NCBI GenBank assembly: GCA_944472155.2
Contig: OX235275.1
Coordinates: 29,502,865-29,566,864, forward strand
From: Trichobilharzia szidati
Taxonomy: Eukaryota; Platyhelminthes; Trematoda; Strigeidida; Schistosomatidae
Length of the DNA stretch: 64,000 bases
Direction of reading: 5' to 3'
Part shown: positions 44,349 to 55,264 of the stretch, piece after piece
How positions within the stretch are numbered: position 1 is the first letter of the stretch
Layout: every line of letters begins with the position of its first letter
Made by a program: the position numbers and the translations under genes
Notes under the pieces: generated by a model
Seen by the model: only the letters and a program-made list of their open reading frames with translations
The model's database searches: none
What the model was told of the DNA's origin: nothing

Positions 44349-46663
44349 AATATAATAATAATAATAATGTGCACTTTATTCCACAACAATTTACAGCATG
44401 GAATTTTCAGCGTTTCTTTTACATATTGCAATGGTTTAGCTCTGTTTATAATTATATAAATGTATAAAATGTTAAAATATTGATAGCTAATAGGAAAAAA
44501 TATAAACCCTAACAAAATCACACCAATATAAATGTATAAAATATCAAAATATTGATATTTAATAGGAAAAATAAAAACCCCAACAAAATCACACCATTTC
44601 TAGGTCATTGTGAATAATAAATAAATAATATAACAAATAACACATGCAATAATGTGCATCATTACATTTTATAGTTTAGTTAATGATTTAAAAGTTGTAA
44701 AAGTTCTTTTCTGATATTTATCTCTTCACACAATACTCGTGCCAAATATGGTACGGTCGAATTTTTATATTTTGTAGTACGAGCATAAATGTTTATGAAA
44801 TTTCTTCTGGTCTTACCCGAAGAGATACAAGGAAACAAATGTGAATAAAGAGGATGTTCACTATCAGACAAGATAACTTTAGCTAAGTGTTTACAAGAAT
44901 TCATGTGCCTATTGACAACAGTGTCGGTTAGTTGAGGCAAAGGGATAGCACTGACCCTACTTACAGCCTTCAATGTTCTTCGTAGTATTATATGGTCTTT
45001 CTTGAGTAGCTCAGGGAAGAATAATGGAGAACAATAAAGAATGATGGGCAAAACACATGAATTAATAAATTCTATGAGAAGAGGTTGGCTTATACCTGAG
45101 TGCCTCAACTTCTTTATGTAATAAGTCAGACGGAAAACTTTCGTAGAATCTATAAGAATGTGAGACGACCAGCAAAGGTTTGAAGAGAAACTGATGCCAA
45201 GATAAGAAACACTTGACTTACTCTCTATCATGGTACCGTCAATATTACAACAATCATGAGATTGGATCAATCCATGCATGTCTTTTTCACTTCTCAAGCT
45301 GAAATCAACTGTATTACATTTAGTTGGATTTAGTTTAAGACCATTTGAGCCAGATCAATCCTTAACTTCAGCTAAAAAGCCATTCATATGGGAACAATCC
45401 GATGTAGAAACTACAGGGACAGAAACGGTCAGACCATCAGCATACTTAATGAAGTTAACTTTGGGTGAGTTCGGAAGATCATGCAAAAAGAAAGAGAAAA
45501 GAAATGGAGAAAGTACTGCACCTTGAGGCACACCACTTTCAGTTAGCTGAGAAGTGGAGCGCTTTCCAGCCAAAACAGTATGCTGTTTCCTATCCTTAAA
45601 ATAAGAAGACAACCATCTAGTTGCCCAGGACTCTGTCTGTGCTGAAATCATCTTTCCTAATAAAAGTGTCCTAGGAACAGAGTCGAAAGCTGCAGTATAG
45701 TCTAAAAAAGCTGTTCGAACGAACTTAGCACCTTTATCAAGGCAGGAAACAATATTGTGTTGTAGTACAATAGCTGCATCTAATGTACTTCTTCCACACT
45801 TATAAGCAAACTGCTTAGGGTCACTAAAAGCTTTTAAAGAAGGTTTAAGAGTATTCAAAAGAAGTTTCTCCATAGTTTTCAAAAAAGGAGATGTTATAGC
45901 GACCGGTCTAAACTTTATACCTGCTCCAGATGATGATTTCTGTTCAGGTACAACCTTGATTTCTTTCCAGTCAGTAGGTACCGTTTCTTTGTTAAATGAT
46001 GCATTAAAGATTTGATTAAGAGGATGATACATGATGTCTGCACACTTTTGAAGAAGAATGCCTGGTACGCCATCTGGACCAAGGCTGTGTGTTGGATTTA
46101 AAGATTTCAAACATAGTAGTACATCCTCTTCTTTAAAACCCGGAAAATGACCATTATCTTGACTAGGTACATCAGTTACAGGCATACTAATTTGTTTCAT
46201 GATAAATGATTTGTTTAAAGCATTAACATCAGAATAAGCATCAACAGACATTTGTATTTTACTTGTAAGTTTATTGAAAAGTTTCCAAATGCTTGAAGGA
46301 TTTTCTGCATGATAAAAATTTTTCATTATATAGTCTGTTCAACCTTTCTATTTCAATTTTTATAAGGGTGTTTATTTTACGGACACCAGTATTATCACTA
46401 TTCTTATACAACTTCTCTTTTAGTCTTCTAAGTTTTTTCAGCTGCAAAGAAGAGATTCCGTCAAATCTCGAAAACAGTGTTTCATATGGACAGCGAATAT
46501 CCAAACAAAACTTCAGATAATCGGTTATATTAGGGACAGTAGCATCCAACTTATCGTCAGTAAATAGTTCCCAGCTGGTATCATACAACATGCTTCTTAG
46601 TGCTAGAATGTTGTCATGGGAATATGAAAGTTCATGTATCTTCTTTGTTAAATGACTAAACAA
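44349..46663 (-). pseudogene. CR1/Jockey-type LINE (family C), RT part, inactive
   Basis: Minus-strand frames 46663-46271 and 46326-44680 code for the linker and RT: GPDGVPGILLQK, FRPVAITS, FLDYTAAFDSVPR, SGVPQGAVLSPFLF, then YADG in place of YADD, NGLKLNPTKCNTVDF, and the C-terminus ARTTKYKNSTVPYLARVL. The second frame has one in-frame TGA (near 45355) where Trp is expected. The second catalytic aspartate is replaced by Gly, so RT would be inactive even if read through. The 3' end has an (AAT)n tail at 44352-44367. Confidence 0.86.
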
Positions 46664-46666
46664 TTT

Positions 46667-47456
46667 TTATTGTAACTTGCCGTACACTTTCGGTAAGATA
46701 CGAATAATGCAGTGGTCAGAGTTTAGCAAAGGAGCTCTCCTTCGGGTTTCATATACATCACGGTCGTTTATGAAAACCAGGTCTAATGATTTGTCCAGAC
46801 GTGTGTTAAACTTGACTAGATTCTCATGACCAAGTGGGGTAAGAAAGCTGTGATCACATGAATTAAAATCACCACAGACTATAGACAACGAGTTTCCGAA
46901 TGCAGGAGCAGCGAATTCAGTAAATTCATCTGCAAACATAGCTATATTAGAAAGGCTACAATTGGATGTTATGTAAATATTTGTGATGTATATATAAGAA
47001 TATTTACTTAAATGTTTTGGGCGACACCTGACGGTTATGCAGTCTATATTGTCATTAGAATAATTGAAGCAAACGTGATTTGATGTAGACCAACTAGTGT
47101 TTATAAAAGTGGCTACCCCTCCTCCACATTTTTTCTTAGAACTTTTTCTATCCATTTAATGAAACTAGATTATCATCATAATGCTGGTGCAGCCAAGTCG
47201 CTTGTATTGCTAAAACGCCAGCATTTCGATAAACATTAGAATACATTAGGGATTGAATATAATTCATTTTGTTGGACAGGGATCTACAATTAGTGCTAAC
47301 GAGTTCAGGAACAGTCATTTGATTAATTTGTGTACGTTTCAGTGCACGCTGCCATCCACAGTGGTGCTTTTTTCTCAATTTTTGTGGATGATACAACACA
47401 GTAGGTTGTAATGATTTTAAAAATGCGCGATTATATATAATACGATTAGGACACAT
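46667..47456 (-). pseudogene. LINE family C endonuclease domain, inactive
   Basis: Minus frames 47456-47148 and 47155-46667 form one APE-type endonuclease split by a frameshift near 47150. Blocks: NCRSLSNKMNYI, VLAIQATWL (normally E-T-W, here A-T-W), GGGVATFIN, IVCGDFNSCDHS, LDLVFIN and LNSDHCIIR with the catalytic SDH. The active-site Glu appears lost (GAG to GCG). Directly upstream of the RT frame. Confidence 0.82.
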
Positions 47457-47539
47457 TATTTATAAATTAAAACAAAATTAAAAGAGCAAACCAAAGCAAT
47501 TTTGCAAAATGTTGTAAGGTGGAATTTTTGGTAGCCCTA

Positions 47540-47700
47540 TGTTCAAGCAGGCCGCCACAATGTGTGTAACTGGAAGGTTTCGCGTCCGAACTCCGGTGGG
47601 TGGATTCTACTTCTGAAATTTCACAATTGTGGGACGACGCAGCTGTCCAGAGTAATGCTTGTTATCCCAATGGTTCTCCAAGTGATATAATCAAACTTGT
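47540..47700 (+). repeat. Degenerate hammerhead-type repeat fragment
   Basis: TAACTGGAAGGTTTCGCGTC, GGTGGGTGGATTC and GACGACGCAGCTGTCCAG follow the order head, core, tail of better copies, but with many changes. Confidence 0.5.
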
Positions 47701-47824
47701 AATCAACTGTAAGCTGTATTTTTAAAAGGTCTGAAAAACTTCCATGTGACGATGTATTACTCGTTAAAGAATTATCAGTTTTAAGTGAAAATAAGTGATT
47801 AAAATAATTCAAAATAGTTAGTTA

Positions 47825-48010
47825 CTACTGTCATTGTTCCCTTGGGTTCTGAGTTATACATAGGGATTCAACAGCGCAGGATTCCAATGCGCACCCTGTT
47901 TTCTACAGTCCTTTTTTGTTTTTAGCTGGCCCAACTATTGCCCATAAGTTTTCATCTCCTCGTCACATGATCTCCTCCATATTGCCCTCTGTCAATGTTT
48001 CACAATATGT
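47825..48010 (-). pseudogene. RTE-like LINE (family A) 3'-end fragment
   Basis: CATTGTTCCCTTGGGTTCTG, CCCATAAGTTTTCATCTCC and GATCTCCTCCAT match the minus-strand 3' end of other family-A copies. Confidence 0.62.
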
Positions 48011-48232
48011 TGAGATTGAAATGACGACGCCGAGTTGTTGACAGACGCGCTGATCATGAATACCGCTTGACAGCGACAGCCAGCAGTTTCCCCAACTCGC
48101 ACTACTTAACCAAGAACACACAACGACATGTGCCGCAAAGTATACTTTACATATTAATATATATAATTCAAAATATCACTTAGAACATGTCAATCAGTCT
48201 GTAATCAATGATCATTAATATTGTATGGAGGA

Positions 48233-48790
48233 TTTCATCATGAGCTGACATCAGTTAGAGAACCACTGGAAAACCTGGGAGTACTGGACAGCTGTTTCGT
48301 CCTAGTTTGGGACTCTTCATCAGTACGCGCCCACCGGGATTCGAACCCAGGACCTTCTGGTTACAAGGCGAGCTCGTAGACCATTGAGCCACTGGGACCC
48401 GACCCAATGGTCCCTATTCAGGCAGTTAACCTGGGGTTCTAGTGGGAAGCCGTGACCAGTAGGGTACAGCAGGTTGAAGATGTGACAGTAACTCATCTAA
48501 GAAGACATTGCGAAATGCTCGCGCTGTGTCGTGAATTGGCAGAAGTTAGAATTCAAGGACCATTGGATCGGGTCCCAGTGGCTTAATTGTCTACGAGCTC
48601 GCCTTGTAACCAGAAGGTCCTGGGTTCGAATCCCTGTGGGTGCGTGCTGATGAAGAGTCCCAAACTAGGACGAAACAGCTGTCCAGTACTCCCAGGTTTT
48701 CCAGTGGTTCTCTAACTGATGTCAACTCATGATGAAATCCTCCATACAATTAAACAAAATCCCTACCAAACCAATACTTGAAGATCATTA
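48233..48790. repeat. Hammerhead-type repeats: inverted pair
   Basis: 48233-48413 is a minus unit (box B GGGATTCGAACCC read on plus; core GTTTCGTCCTAGTTTGGGAC and TTCATCAG). From 48414 a plus tail runs into a complete plus head (about 48568-48646) and core CTGATGA-AGA-GTCC-loop-GGACGAAAC (48648-48680), then the tail to about 48790. These two copies are among the best preserved. Confidence 0.85.
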
Positions 48791-48924
48791 ATATATTTGG
48801 CATTATTTTACGTGGACCGAATTCTGATTGGTTTATTTCCGAACTGAACATCAATCATCAAGTTAATTGAGTTTAACCAGAATAGTTATCATAAGAATAT
48901 AATAACAAAGTTGAATGATAACCT

Positions 48925-49058
48925 TGATAGCATTATTAGAAGATGTAGATTATCTGAAAAATGTGATGTATTTGCGCTATACATTTCGAACAATCTGATC
49001 ACACATTTACTTGTCAAGTCAATATATATGGAAAATTTAAATTAAACAAAGTGACAAA
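48925..49058 (+). repeat. Inverted fragment of the adjacent PLE
   Basis: Matches the reverse complement of 50102-50238 with few changes (GATAGCATTATTAGAAGA through AACAAAGTGACAAA). It lies just beyond the 3' end of the minus PLE copy and so forms an inverted repeat around it. Confidence 0.82.
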
Positions 49059-49089
49059 AAAAGAATTAAGGATAATTAACACAAACATT

Positions 49090-50300
49090 TGGTAATCCAA
49101 TCAAATAAGGATTACCAAGGTAGGTTAAGGGTAATACCAAACTGTTTTTGAATACACAAGGAGGGCCTAAGTTTATGAATGGCTATAGCCTCAGCGTATT
49201 TCAGTGAACGTATTTGACCGTTTTTATAGGTGACCTTAAAGGCTGAGTTAACATCAACCTTATGGTTCATCTCGATTAAATGTTTAGCTATAGACGAAGT
49301 TGGTAGTCTGACACCTGCATCTATTGGCTTGTCACAATTCATCTGTTTTTCTAACCCCTTTGGGATATGCTCTCCCACCCTCACGTGCAACGCGCGATTA
49401 CTCCTCCCTATGTATGTATGTCCACACGAAAATTGTGTGGGATGTGATATAATCACTTGTGCACTTTTGAGGTTTGCAGTGAAGCACAATTACAAGCTGC
49501 GCTGCATAGTAGGTTCTGCGGATGATCGAATTCAACCTTTGTCTCAAAATCCTACTATTTATTTCCACATTATATGGTAATTTGATGGAAACCTTTTTCT
49601 TAAGGACGGTATGGATTGTAAGTTTAGAGGCTAGTTGACTTCCACACCTGTTTAAAAATTTCAAAGGATATCCGTTTTCAACAAGAGTATCCATCAATAT
49701 TTCGTTTTCTTTGTCTATAGCATCAGTAAATACGCTGAATCCTCTTAAATAGACACTTCACCAAACCTCTCTTATACTGTAATGGACAGAAGCTTTGAAA
49801 ATTAAGGTATTGCCCTGTCCAAGTGGGCTTTCTGTAGATAGACCGTCTTATTGAGTCATCGTCTCTTCAACTCAGAAGTATGTCTAAAAATGCGAGCTGG
49901 TTGCGTCTTTCTTCCTCGCATGTAAGACTAATATGATCGTCGCATATCAAAACGATATCGTCTACATATCTCTTATAGAAAGGCAATTTAGAAATTAAAT
50001 CAGAGGATAAGTTTTCAACATAAGACGTGTAAACGTCCGCTAATAAAGGTCCTAATGGACTCCCCATAGCAACGCCATCCACTTTGGGTAATCCAGAGAG
50101 GTTTGTCACTTTGTTTAATTTAACTTTTCCATATATATTGACTTGACAAGTAAATGTGTGATCAGATTGTTCGAAATGTATAGCGTAAATACATCACATC
50201 GTTTTTCAGATAATCTCCGTCTTCTAATAATGCTATCAAAATTTATAAAAGGGACTAACTGTTTTAAATGTTTGAATGATAATCACCTAGATAAATGAAA
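49090..50300 (-). pseudogene. Penelope-like element: RT palm and GIY-YIG, broken
   Basis: Minus strand: CQVNIYGKVKLNKVTNLSGL, VDGVAMGSPLGPLLADVYTS, FYKRYVDDIVLI (catalytic YVDD) and NQLAFLDILLS, then an in-frame TGA and RDDDSIRRSIYRKPTWTGQY. The next frames hold TLVENGYPLKFLNRCG (linker) and FSCGHTYIGRSNRALHVRVG (GIY-YIG) with the C-terminal AEAIAIHKLRPSLC, ending at 49112. The active-site residues I can check are kept, but one stop and two frameshifts break it. The N-terminal part before about 50300 is missing. Confidence 0.86.
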
Positions 50301-50464
50301 TTCATTTGTAAGAGACGTTATAGATAAATATTATACAGACAGCAATTGGGTAAAGAGTGGAACTACATCAATTTCTTTTCAATGCACAGATTTAACTTGT
50401 TCATCAAATGAATTCCAATAGACTTTGCTATAATGTAAAGTTGTATTACTTGTGAAGCGTACGA

Positions 50465-51385
50465 ATTATTATTATTCTTATTGTATCCTTTAATTCCTAC
50501 AGGAACATAGGGCTTCAGCCGTGCGTCTCCATTGCGTTCTGTTCTCTGCTAGAGTCTTCTTCACCTGGCTCCATGTCTGCCCACACGTTTTCATCTGCTC
50601 TTCACATGACCTCCTCCAAGTCACCCAACCCCGCACTGACGACCAACTCGCCGCCGCTTCCCTTTCGGGTTCCACTCGAGCAATGGCTTGTCTAGTGATG
50701 TCACTTGATGGTTTCCTCAGAGTATGGCCGGCCAATCCATCTCCATTTCTTCCTGCCTATTTGTTTCACAATCGATTCCTGCTGTGTTGGTTCGCTCATT
50801 GCCAGAGATCTCTGTTGCTGATCTTTTCTTGCCGGCCATCTTATCTCGAGTATTGAGCGAAGACAGTTAGCTGTTAATGAAGGTCTGTAGTTTGTTTGAG
50901 ATGCCCTTTATGACGCTCAGTGCAAGTCTCTGATCCATCCGTATGCTAAGTAGCACTGACTGACTTCACATTCGAGTTGAAAATCCCGATCTTATTTATG
51001 ATGCTGAGTGCTGTTGACCTCCACACAGACTTGAGAGTAGTGAAAGCTTGTCTTGCTTTTTCGATCGATTCTTGCTTTGATATCCTCGTCAGTTCCGTTC
51101 GCCTGTAGTTGAAACGATGCTTCCCAGGTAGGTAAAAGAGGTTTTTTCTTTCAGGTTCCTCCCATTTATGCTGATTGTTGTCAATTGTTGTTGTTGCTGT
51201 TGGTGGTGTCGCCCAGGAATTTTCATCACCTCTGTTTTCTCTATGTTCACCTGAAGTCCTATCTTTGATGCTTCTTCTGCCAATTTGTTGCTTTTCGCTT
51301 GCATGTCTTCCAGTTTGTGGGAAATCAGACATATATCATCGGCGAAGTCCAGATCCTCCAAGTTAAAAGGATGCTGTGAATTCAT
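50465..51385 (-). pseudogene. RTE-like LINE (family A), best-preserved copy
   Basis: Minus strand from 51385: LEDLDFADDICLISHKLEDM with FADD intact, KIGLQVNIEKTEVMKIPGR, a Gln run, ISINGRNLKEKTSFTYLGSI. Then a frameshift into ISKQESIEKARQAFTTLKSV and STALSIINKIGIFNSNVKSV, and in 50735-50490 GHTLRKPSSDITRQ and EEQMKTCGQTWSQVKKTLAE. The 3' end at 50465-50500 has an (AAT)n tail. 5'-truncated just before the catalytic block. Confidence 0.82.
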
Positions 51386-51420
51386 TCACTTAGCTGTACA
51401 ATCGCAAATATATATACAAT

Positions 51421-51446
51421 TAATTTTGTGTGTGTGTGTGTGTACA
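51421..51446. repeat. (TG)n microsatellite
   Basis: TTTTGTGTGTGTGTGTGTGT. Confidence 0.9.
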
Positions 51447-51757
51447 TTAGGTTTGTCAAAATCAAAATAACAGTTAGTGTGGGTTGTTGATTATATCATC
51501 AAAATAATAAAGAAATTAAAATGTGTGATTAATAATCAAAGTTGTAACTAAGTGGGGTGAAGATTGGTAAGATGTGAGTAGGGTTACGTAATATAGACAT
51601 GTTTAGAAAGCTTAGATGCTAGTGAAGGAGTTTGGAGACAATTATGAAAATAAACTAGATAATAGGTGGAAAGATTGAATGGGTTAGTTACTAAAAATTA
51701 TTATACGAAAATTGCGAAAAATTGATAACAAAATGTTGATGACAAATAAACTTGAAA

Positions 51758-52444
51758 TTAAACCCACGGTAGTAGGAGAGGGTGGAGAAGTTTCTTCTGT
51801 GTGGATAACTCAGGCTTTTCTATCCAAATCGCTAAGGCTTCAGCAATACAAAGTATACGGAAGCTTGTCGATTTTGGAAGGCTTCTTTTGACTTTATAGA
51901 TGACTTTGAACGACTTCTCCTTGCAAATCGAATGACAAGTGTTGAGTATATGCTCAATAATGGCGCTCCTTATTGCTCCGTTGTTACCTTTCCGTAGCCG
52001 GGCGGGATAGTGTTCTTGAACTCTTTTAGATAAAACACGCATCGAACGACCTATATACCTCGCTCCGCAAGAGCAGGTGAATTGGTAGATACACATGGAA
52101 GTGGTCAAATGCGATAGTTTATCTTTAGAGTAGTTGAAGAACAATGGCCGGGAGGAAAATGTCAGTCGTAGTGTGGCAGTGAAGAATGTCCTTCTGAGAG
52201 CAATAGATATCCTCTTCTTCAAGGTGTCAGCCAGAAGGTCACCTTTGAAGAGCACATTCATGTAGACCATCTTCTTCTGCACTGTAATGGGTTGTTCTTT
52301 GTACGTCTTAGGCTTAATGTGCTTGTCTATAAAACGGGGTGGGTAGCCATTCTCGAGCAGTGTCTTCCTTAAGAGGGCGATCTCTTCCTCTATTGATTCA
52401 GGACTACAGAGTTTTCGGATTCTAGTCGCCAGAGATATTATCAA
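51758..52444 (-). pseudogene. Penelope-like element C-terminal half (linker and GIY-YIG)
   Basis: Open for 228 codons on the minus strand. It contains the PLE linker (IEEEIALLRKTLLENGYPPR), LKKRISIALRRTFFTATLRL, then GIY-YIG as CIYQFTCSCGARYIGRSMRV with VQEHYPARLR, and the C-terminal RILCIAEALAIWIEKPELST. The reading frame is unusually intact. The RT palm that should precede it is absent; instead the sequence meets a plus-strand PLE N-terminus 12 bp away. Confidence 0.85.
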
Positions 52445-52455
52445 GTTTCGCTTGC

Positions 52456-53076
52456 GACTTATTGCTACCCAACTGTAGCAATCACATTTATCCGAACTCG
52501 AAATCTCTCAAGCGTCATACTCTGAACCATATTGATTCCATTATATCACGTGTGCCAGAACTCGAGAGGAACATAGCGCAACGATCCTCTGCGTCACACG
52601 AATTGTCATGTGATGAACGACAAGCATTTACCGACTATGTCACTGTGGTTACAGAGAAGCGTACACAATCCATCCATTCTAACTTATTTAAAAGTCTCAA
52701 AGCTACAGAAACACGACGCAAGTTTCCAGAAGATCCTACCAAATTTGTGTTCAACCATTCTTCAGTAACGTTATCTCCCAGACAATTGGAGGCCTTGTCT
52801 CTCGGGCCAAGATTTTGCGACATGAACTCCAACATAAGCAAGCTCAATACTTATGTCGAGTTTGAAAATTTGATCAATCAGACTACTGATCTTATCCCAG
52901 CTTCCGAAGAAGAATTCAAACATTTTAAGTCCACTATTCTAGACTCTTGTCAACAGTATCTTAATACAAAGTCCAAGTTCAACAATCTTTTGACCAAAGA
53001 ACATAGAGAACAACTCAACCAACTGAGGCAGAACAAAGAATTGCTAATCACACGCCCTGACAAAGTTTACCATTGA
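52456..53076 (+). pseudogene. Penelope-like element N-terminal region
   Basis: Plus frame open for 204 codons from 52462. FVFNHSSVTLSPRQLEALSL and GPRFCDMNSN is the typical PLE N-terminal signature before RT, followed by a helical region and ELLITRPDK, the first conserved RT motif. Homology stops there (at about 53065), so RT is missing. The arrangement is head to head with the C-terminal half on the other strand. The ORF has no stop, which suggests a young rearrangement. Confidence 0.82.
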
Positions 53077-54279
53077 ACTGGCTATTCGCGCTGGTGACCG
53101 ACCTGCTGTAGAACTGTGTTGAATGATTCGATTGGACACTAGCTAGTAACTAGTGAAGTTTTTCTAGTTCTTTGTTTGGTGCGCTGGTAAGGCCGCTGGT
53201 TAAAGCACTGGTTGAATCAAGTTCGAGTCTCAGGAAGAATATGAAATACCCCCAGATACACCCTTATTGACTGGTGAGTGCTAACAAGCACGCAACCTAG
53301 ATCGACTCAGGCTTCCTGCTGACTACCTCCAACCAGCTAATCCCAACAATTCAGAGTTTACCGTAATAGCAAGCCATCTAGCATGGTGTTCACACTGCAA
53401 ACTCGACCAACAGAATTCAGTCTGCGTCAAATAAAAGACTGGACGCATGATACTACTTAATGAAGTTACTGCTCATGAAATCTCAGTAAGGGTACAAAGC
53501 CTCGTCTGACTTACAGAAATGTGTGTCATCTCTGGCATCTAAGTGATGTGCAAGTATTGATCAAAGCAAATGTTCACTTCTCTCTGTCCTTCTTTGTGAC
53601 GGTAAGACTTAGCCATTGAAAGTGGAAGATGTGAAGCAGCCAGTTGCCTCTAGCGAAAGTACGTTGAGCAGTATAAAATGATGTTTAGTATTAAGGCTAG
53701 CAGGGGTAGTCAATCTATAAGGTGCAGGACGCGTATCAAGCATAAGGATACAAATTGCATGTTGTATTTCAACTTTGGGTTTCTGGAAAGTATATAGGTA
53801 AATTGTAGTATGTTTGCTGATATTCCACACCAGATGGCTTTCGTTCACGCATATACAGTCTTGTAGCATTGTCATTCAGTGGGTCGTAAGTTTGAATTTC
53901 ACGTCCCTCACAGAGGTATGAGCGGTCGCAGCGGCTGTTATAAACCTTATTTTAAAGCATACTATGAGGTCCATTTAAAAATGTATATAGTTATCGAGGA
54001 ACTTTTCATTTGTATTTCAGCAAACTTCCTGTTTACTGTAGCGAACGAAATCCACTTGATGTTTTCCAAACGCTGAGAATCAATCTTTGCATCATACTGT
54101 ATAACTGTCAGAAACTTTCATTGACCCACACACACACAGTCACAATACACTCCAATGGCTGCAAAATGGTTACTGTTTATGATTGGAATCAATGTGTGGT
54201 TCTATTCAACAAAAATACCTCAACCGTACAGATGGGCAGCTACACAGACAGTGTGGGTCTCTCAGCACGAAACAACTAC
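53077..54279. other. Decayed repeats, no gene
   Basis: 53160-53230 contains a tRNA-like box B (AAGTTCGAGTCTC) after GCTGGTTAAAGCACTGG. 53395-53455 matches 27390-27480. About 53570-53660 resembles the LINE B ETWPLKVED block (CCATTGAAAGTGGAAGATGT). The rest is unannotated. Confidence 0.4.
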
Positions 54280-55100
54280 TGTAGAACAAAATTAGTTAAC
54301 TAAAATTCAACTGTGAGAGGCACCATGGAATTAAGAAGAATACACTCAACAAGGTGGGAAACTGAAACCTCTGTCAACCGAAATCTAGAAAAAAACAAAT
54401 CCTGCAGACGATTGAAGATCAGAATGAGCTTGACTCACTGAAACAAAATTACACCGTTCAACATATTGTAACGACAGAAGATAAGGGCTAGGCAACAGAT
54501 CGCGTATTGCGAAAATCAACAGATGTTTATAGATTTTTATGTACAGTATCATTCGGTATTGTTAGCAGAGAGGTAACCTTTTCTGATTGGTTGTCTTCCT
54601 GTTGACGGTTATTCTGTCATCTCTTTGTTGCCGTTTCTTATACAGTCCGTTGATATATCTGCTAATCGTAACCGCCTACGCTAAGTCTACTGTGATTGGC
54701 TGTTGAGTTCCTCAACGTTAGGTTAGGCTTTCTTTCTTCTTGTTTTCTCGCATGCCCCCGATTTGGGACGTAAACACTGGCGTCAATTTTTGTCTACAGT
54801 TTTGTTTTGCAGACAGATCTCACCAAAATATCACAGATATCATCACACAACCACAAAGAGAAACGATAAAATTAGAGATTAACAATGGAGGAAGACAAAT
54901 AATAACGATGAAGTCAACATGTGATATGTAAACGTAAAACGGATGTGTAGTTTAGGATAAAAACGGATAATATAGTTTAAAAAGTTAGTTTTGATGTCGA
55001 AATAGGTGTATAAATATTGTGGTTGAATTGTTGAAGATGAATTTGCCCGACAATTTTTCCGTTACACATTTACTTCATTGGGTGATGACTGACTATTTTT
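54280..55100. repeat. Dispersed repeat family D with a solo LTR inserted
   Basis: Flanks CAAAATTAGTTAACTAAAAT (54287 on) and AAATTAGAGATTAACAATGG (54870 on) match the repeat at 56875-57130, and CGAAATAGGTGTATAAATAT matches 58118-58140. The copy is split by 54467-54827. Confidence 0.65.
54467..54827 (-). repeat. Solo LTR related to the miniature LTR element
   Basis: Begins TGTAACGACAGAAGATAAGG and ends GCAGACAGATCTCACCAAA. Both ends and a middle block (CTGATTGGTTGTCTTCC) match the reverse complement of the 213-bp LTR at 57826-58038. It is 361 bp because of extra central sequence. Flanked by ATAT on both sides (54463-54466 and 54828-54831), a 4-bp duplication. The expected terminal CACA has become CAAA. 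No internal region remains. Confidence 0.72.
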
Positions 55101-55264
55101 TATGAAACGAATAGGCAGTGGAATTTCACCAACATAACCAAAAAAATCTCTGCGTAACAGTTCTGATTTAGGTGAACTTGTCTGTATAGTCTAGTCAGAT
55201 GCTATTGGGGACTCAGTTACTCCGAACCGACATATATATGTATATATTAGCTAGGTCGGGGTTT

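Noticed and set aside
52462..53076. Novel host gene
   Set aside because: The signature before the RT motif ITRPDK and the adjacent GIY-YIG half identify it as the N-terminal part of a Penelope-like element.
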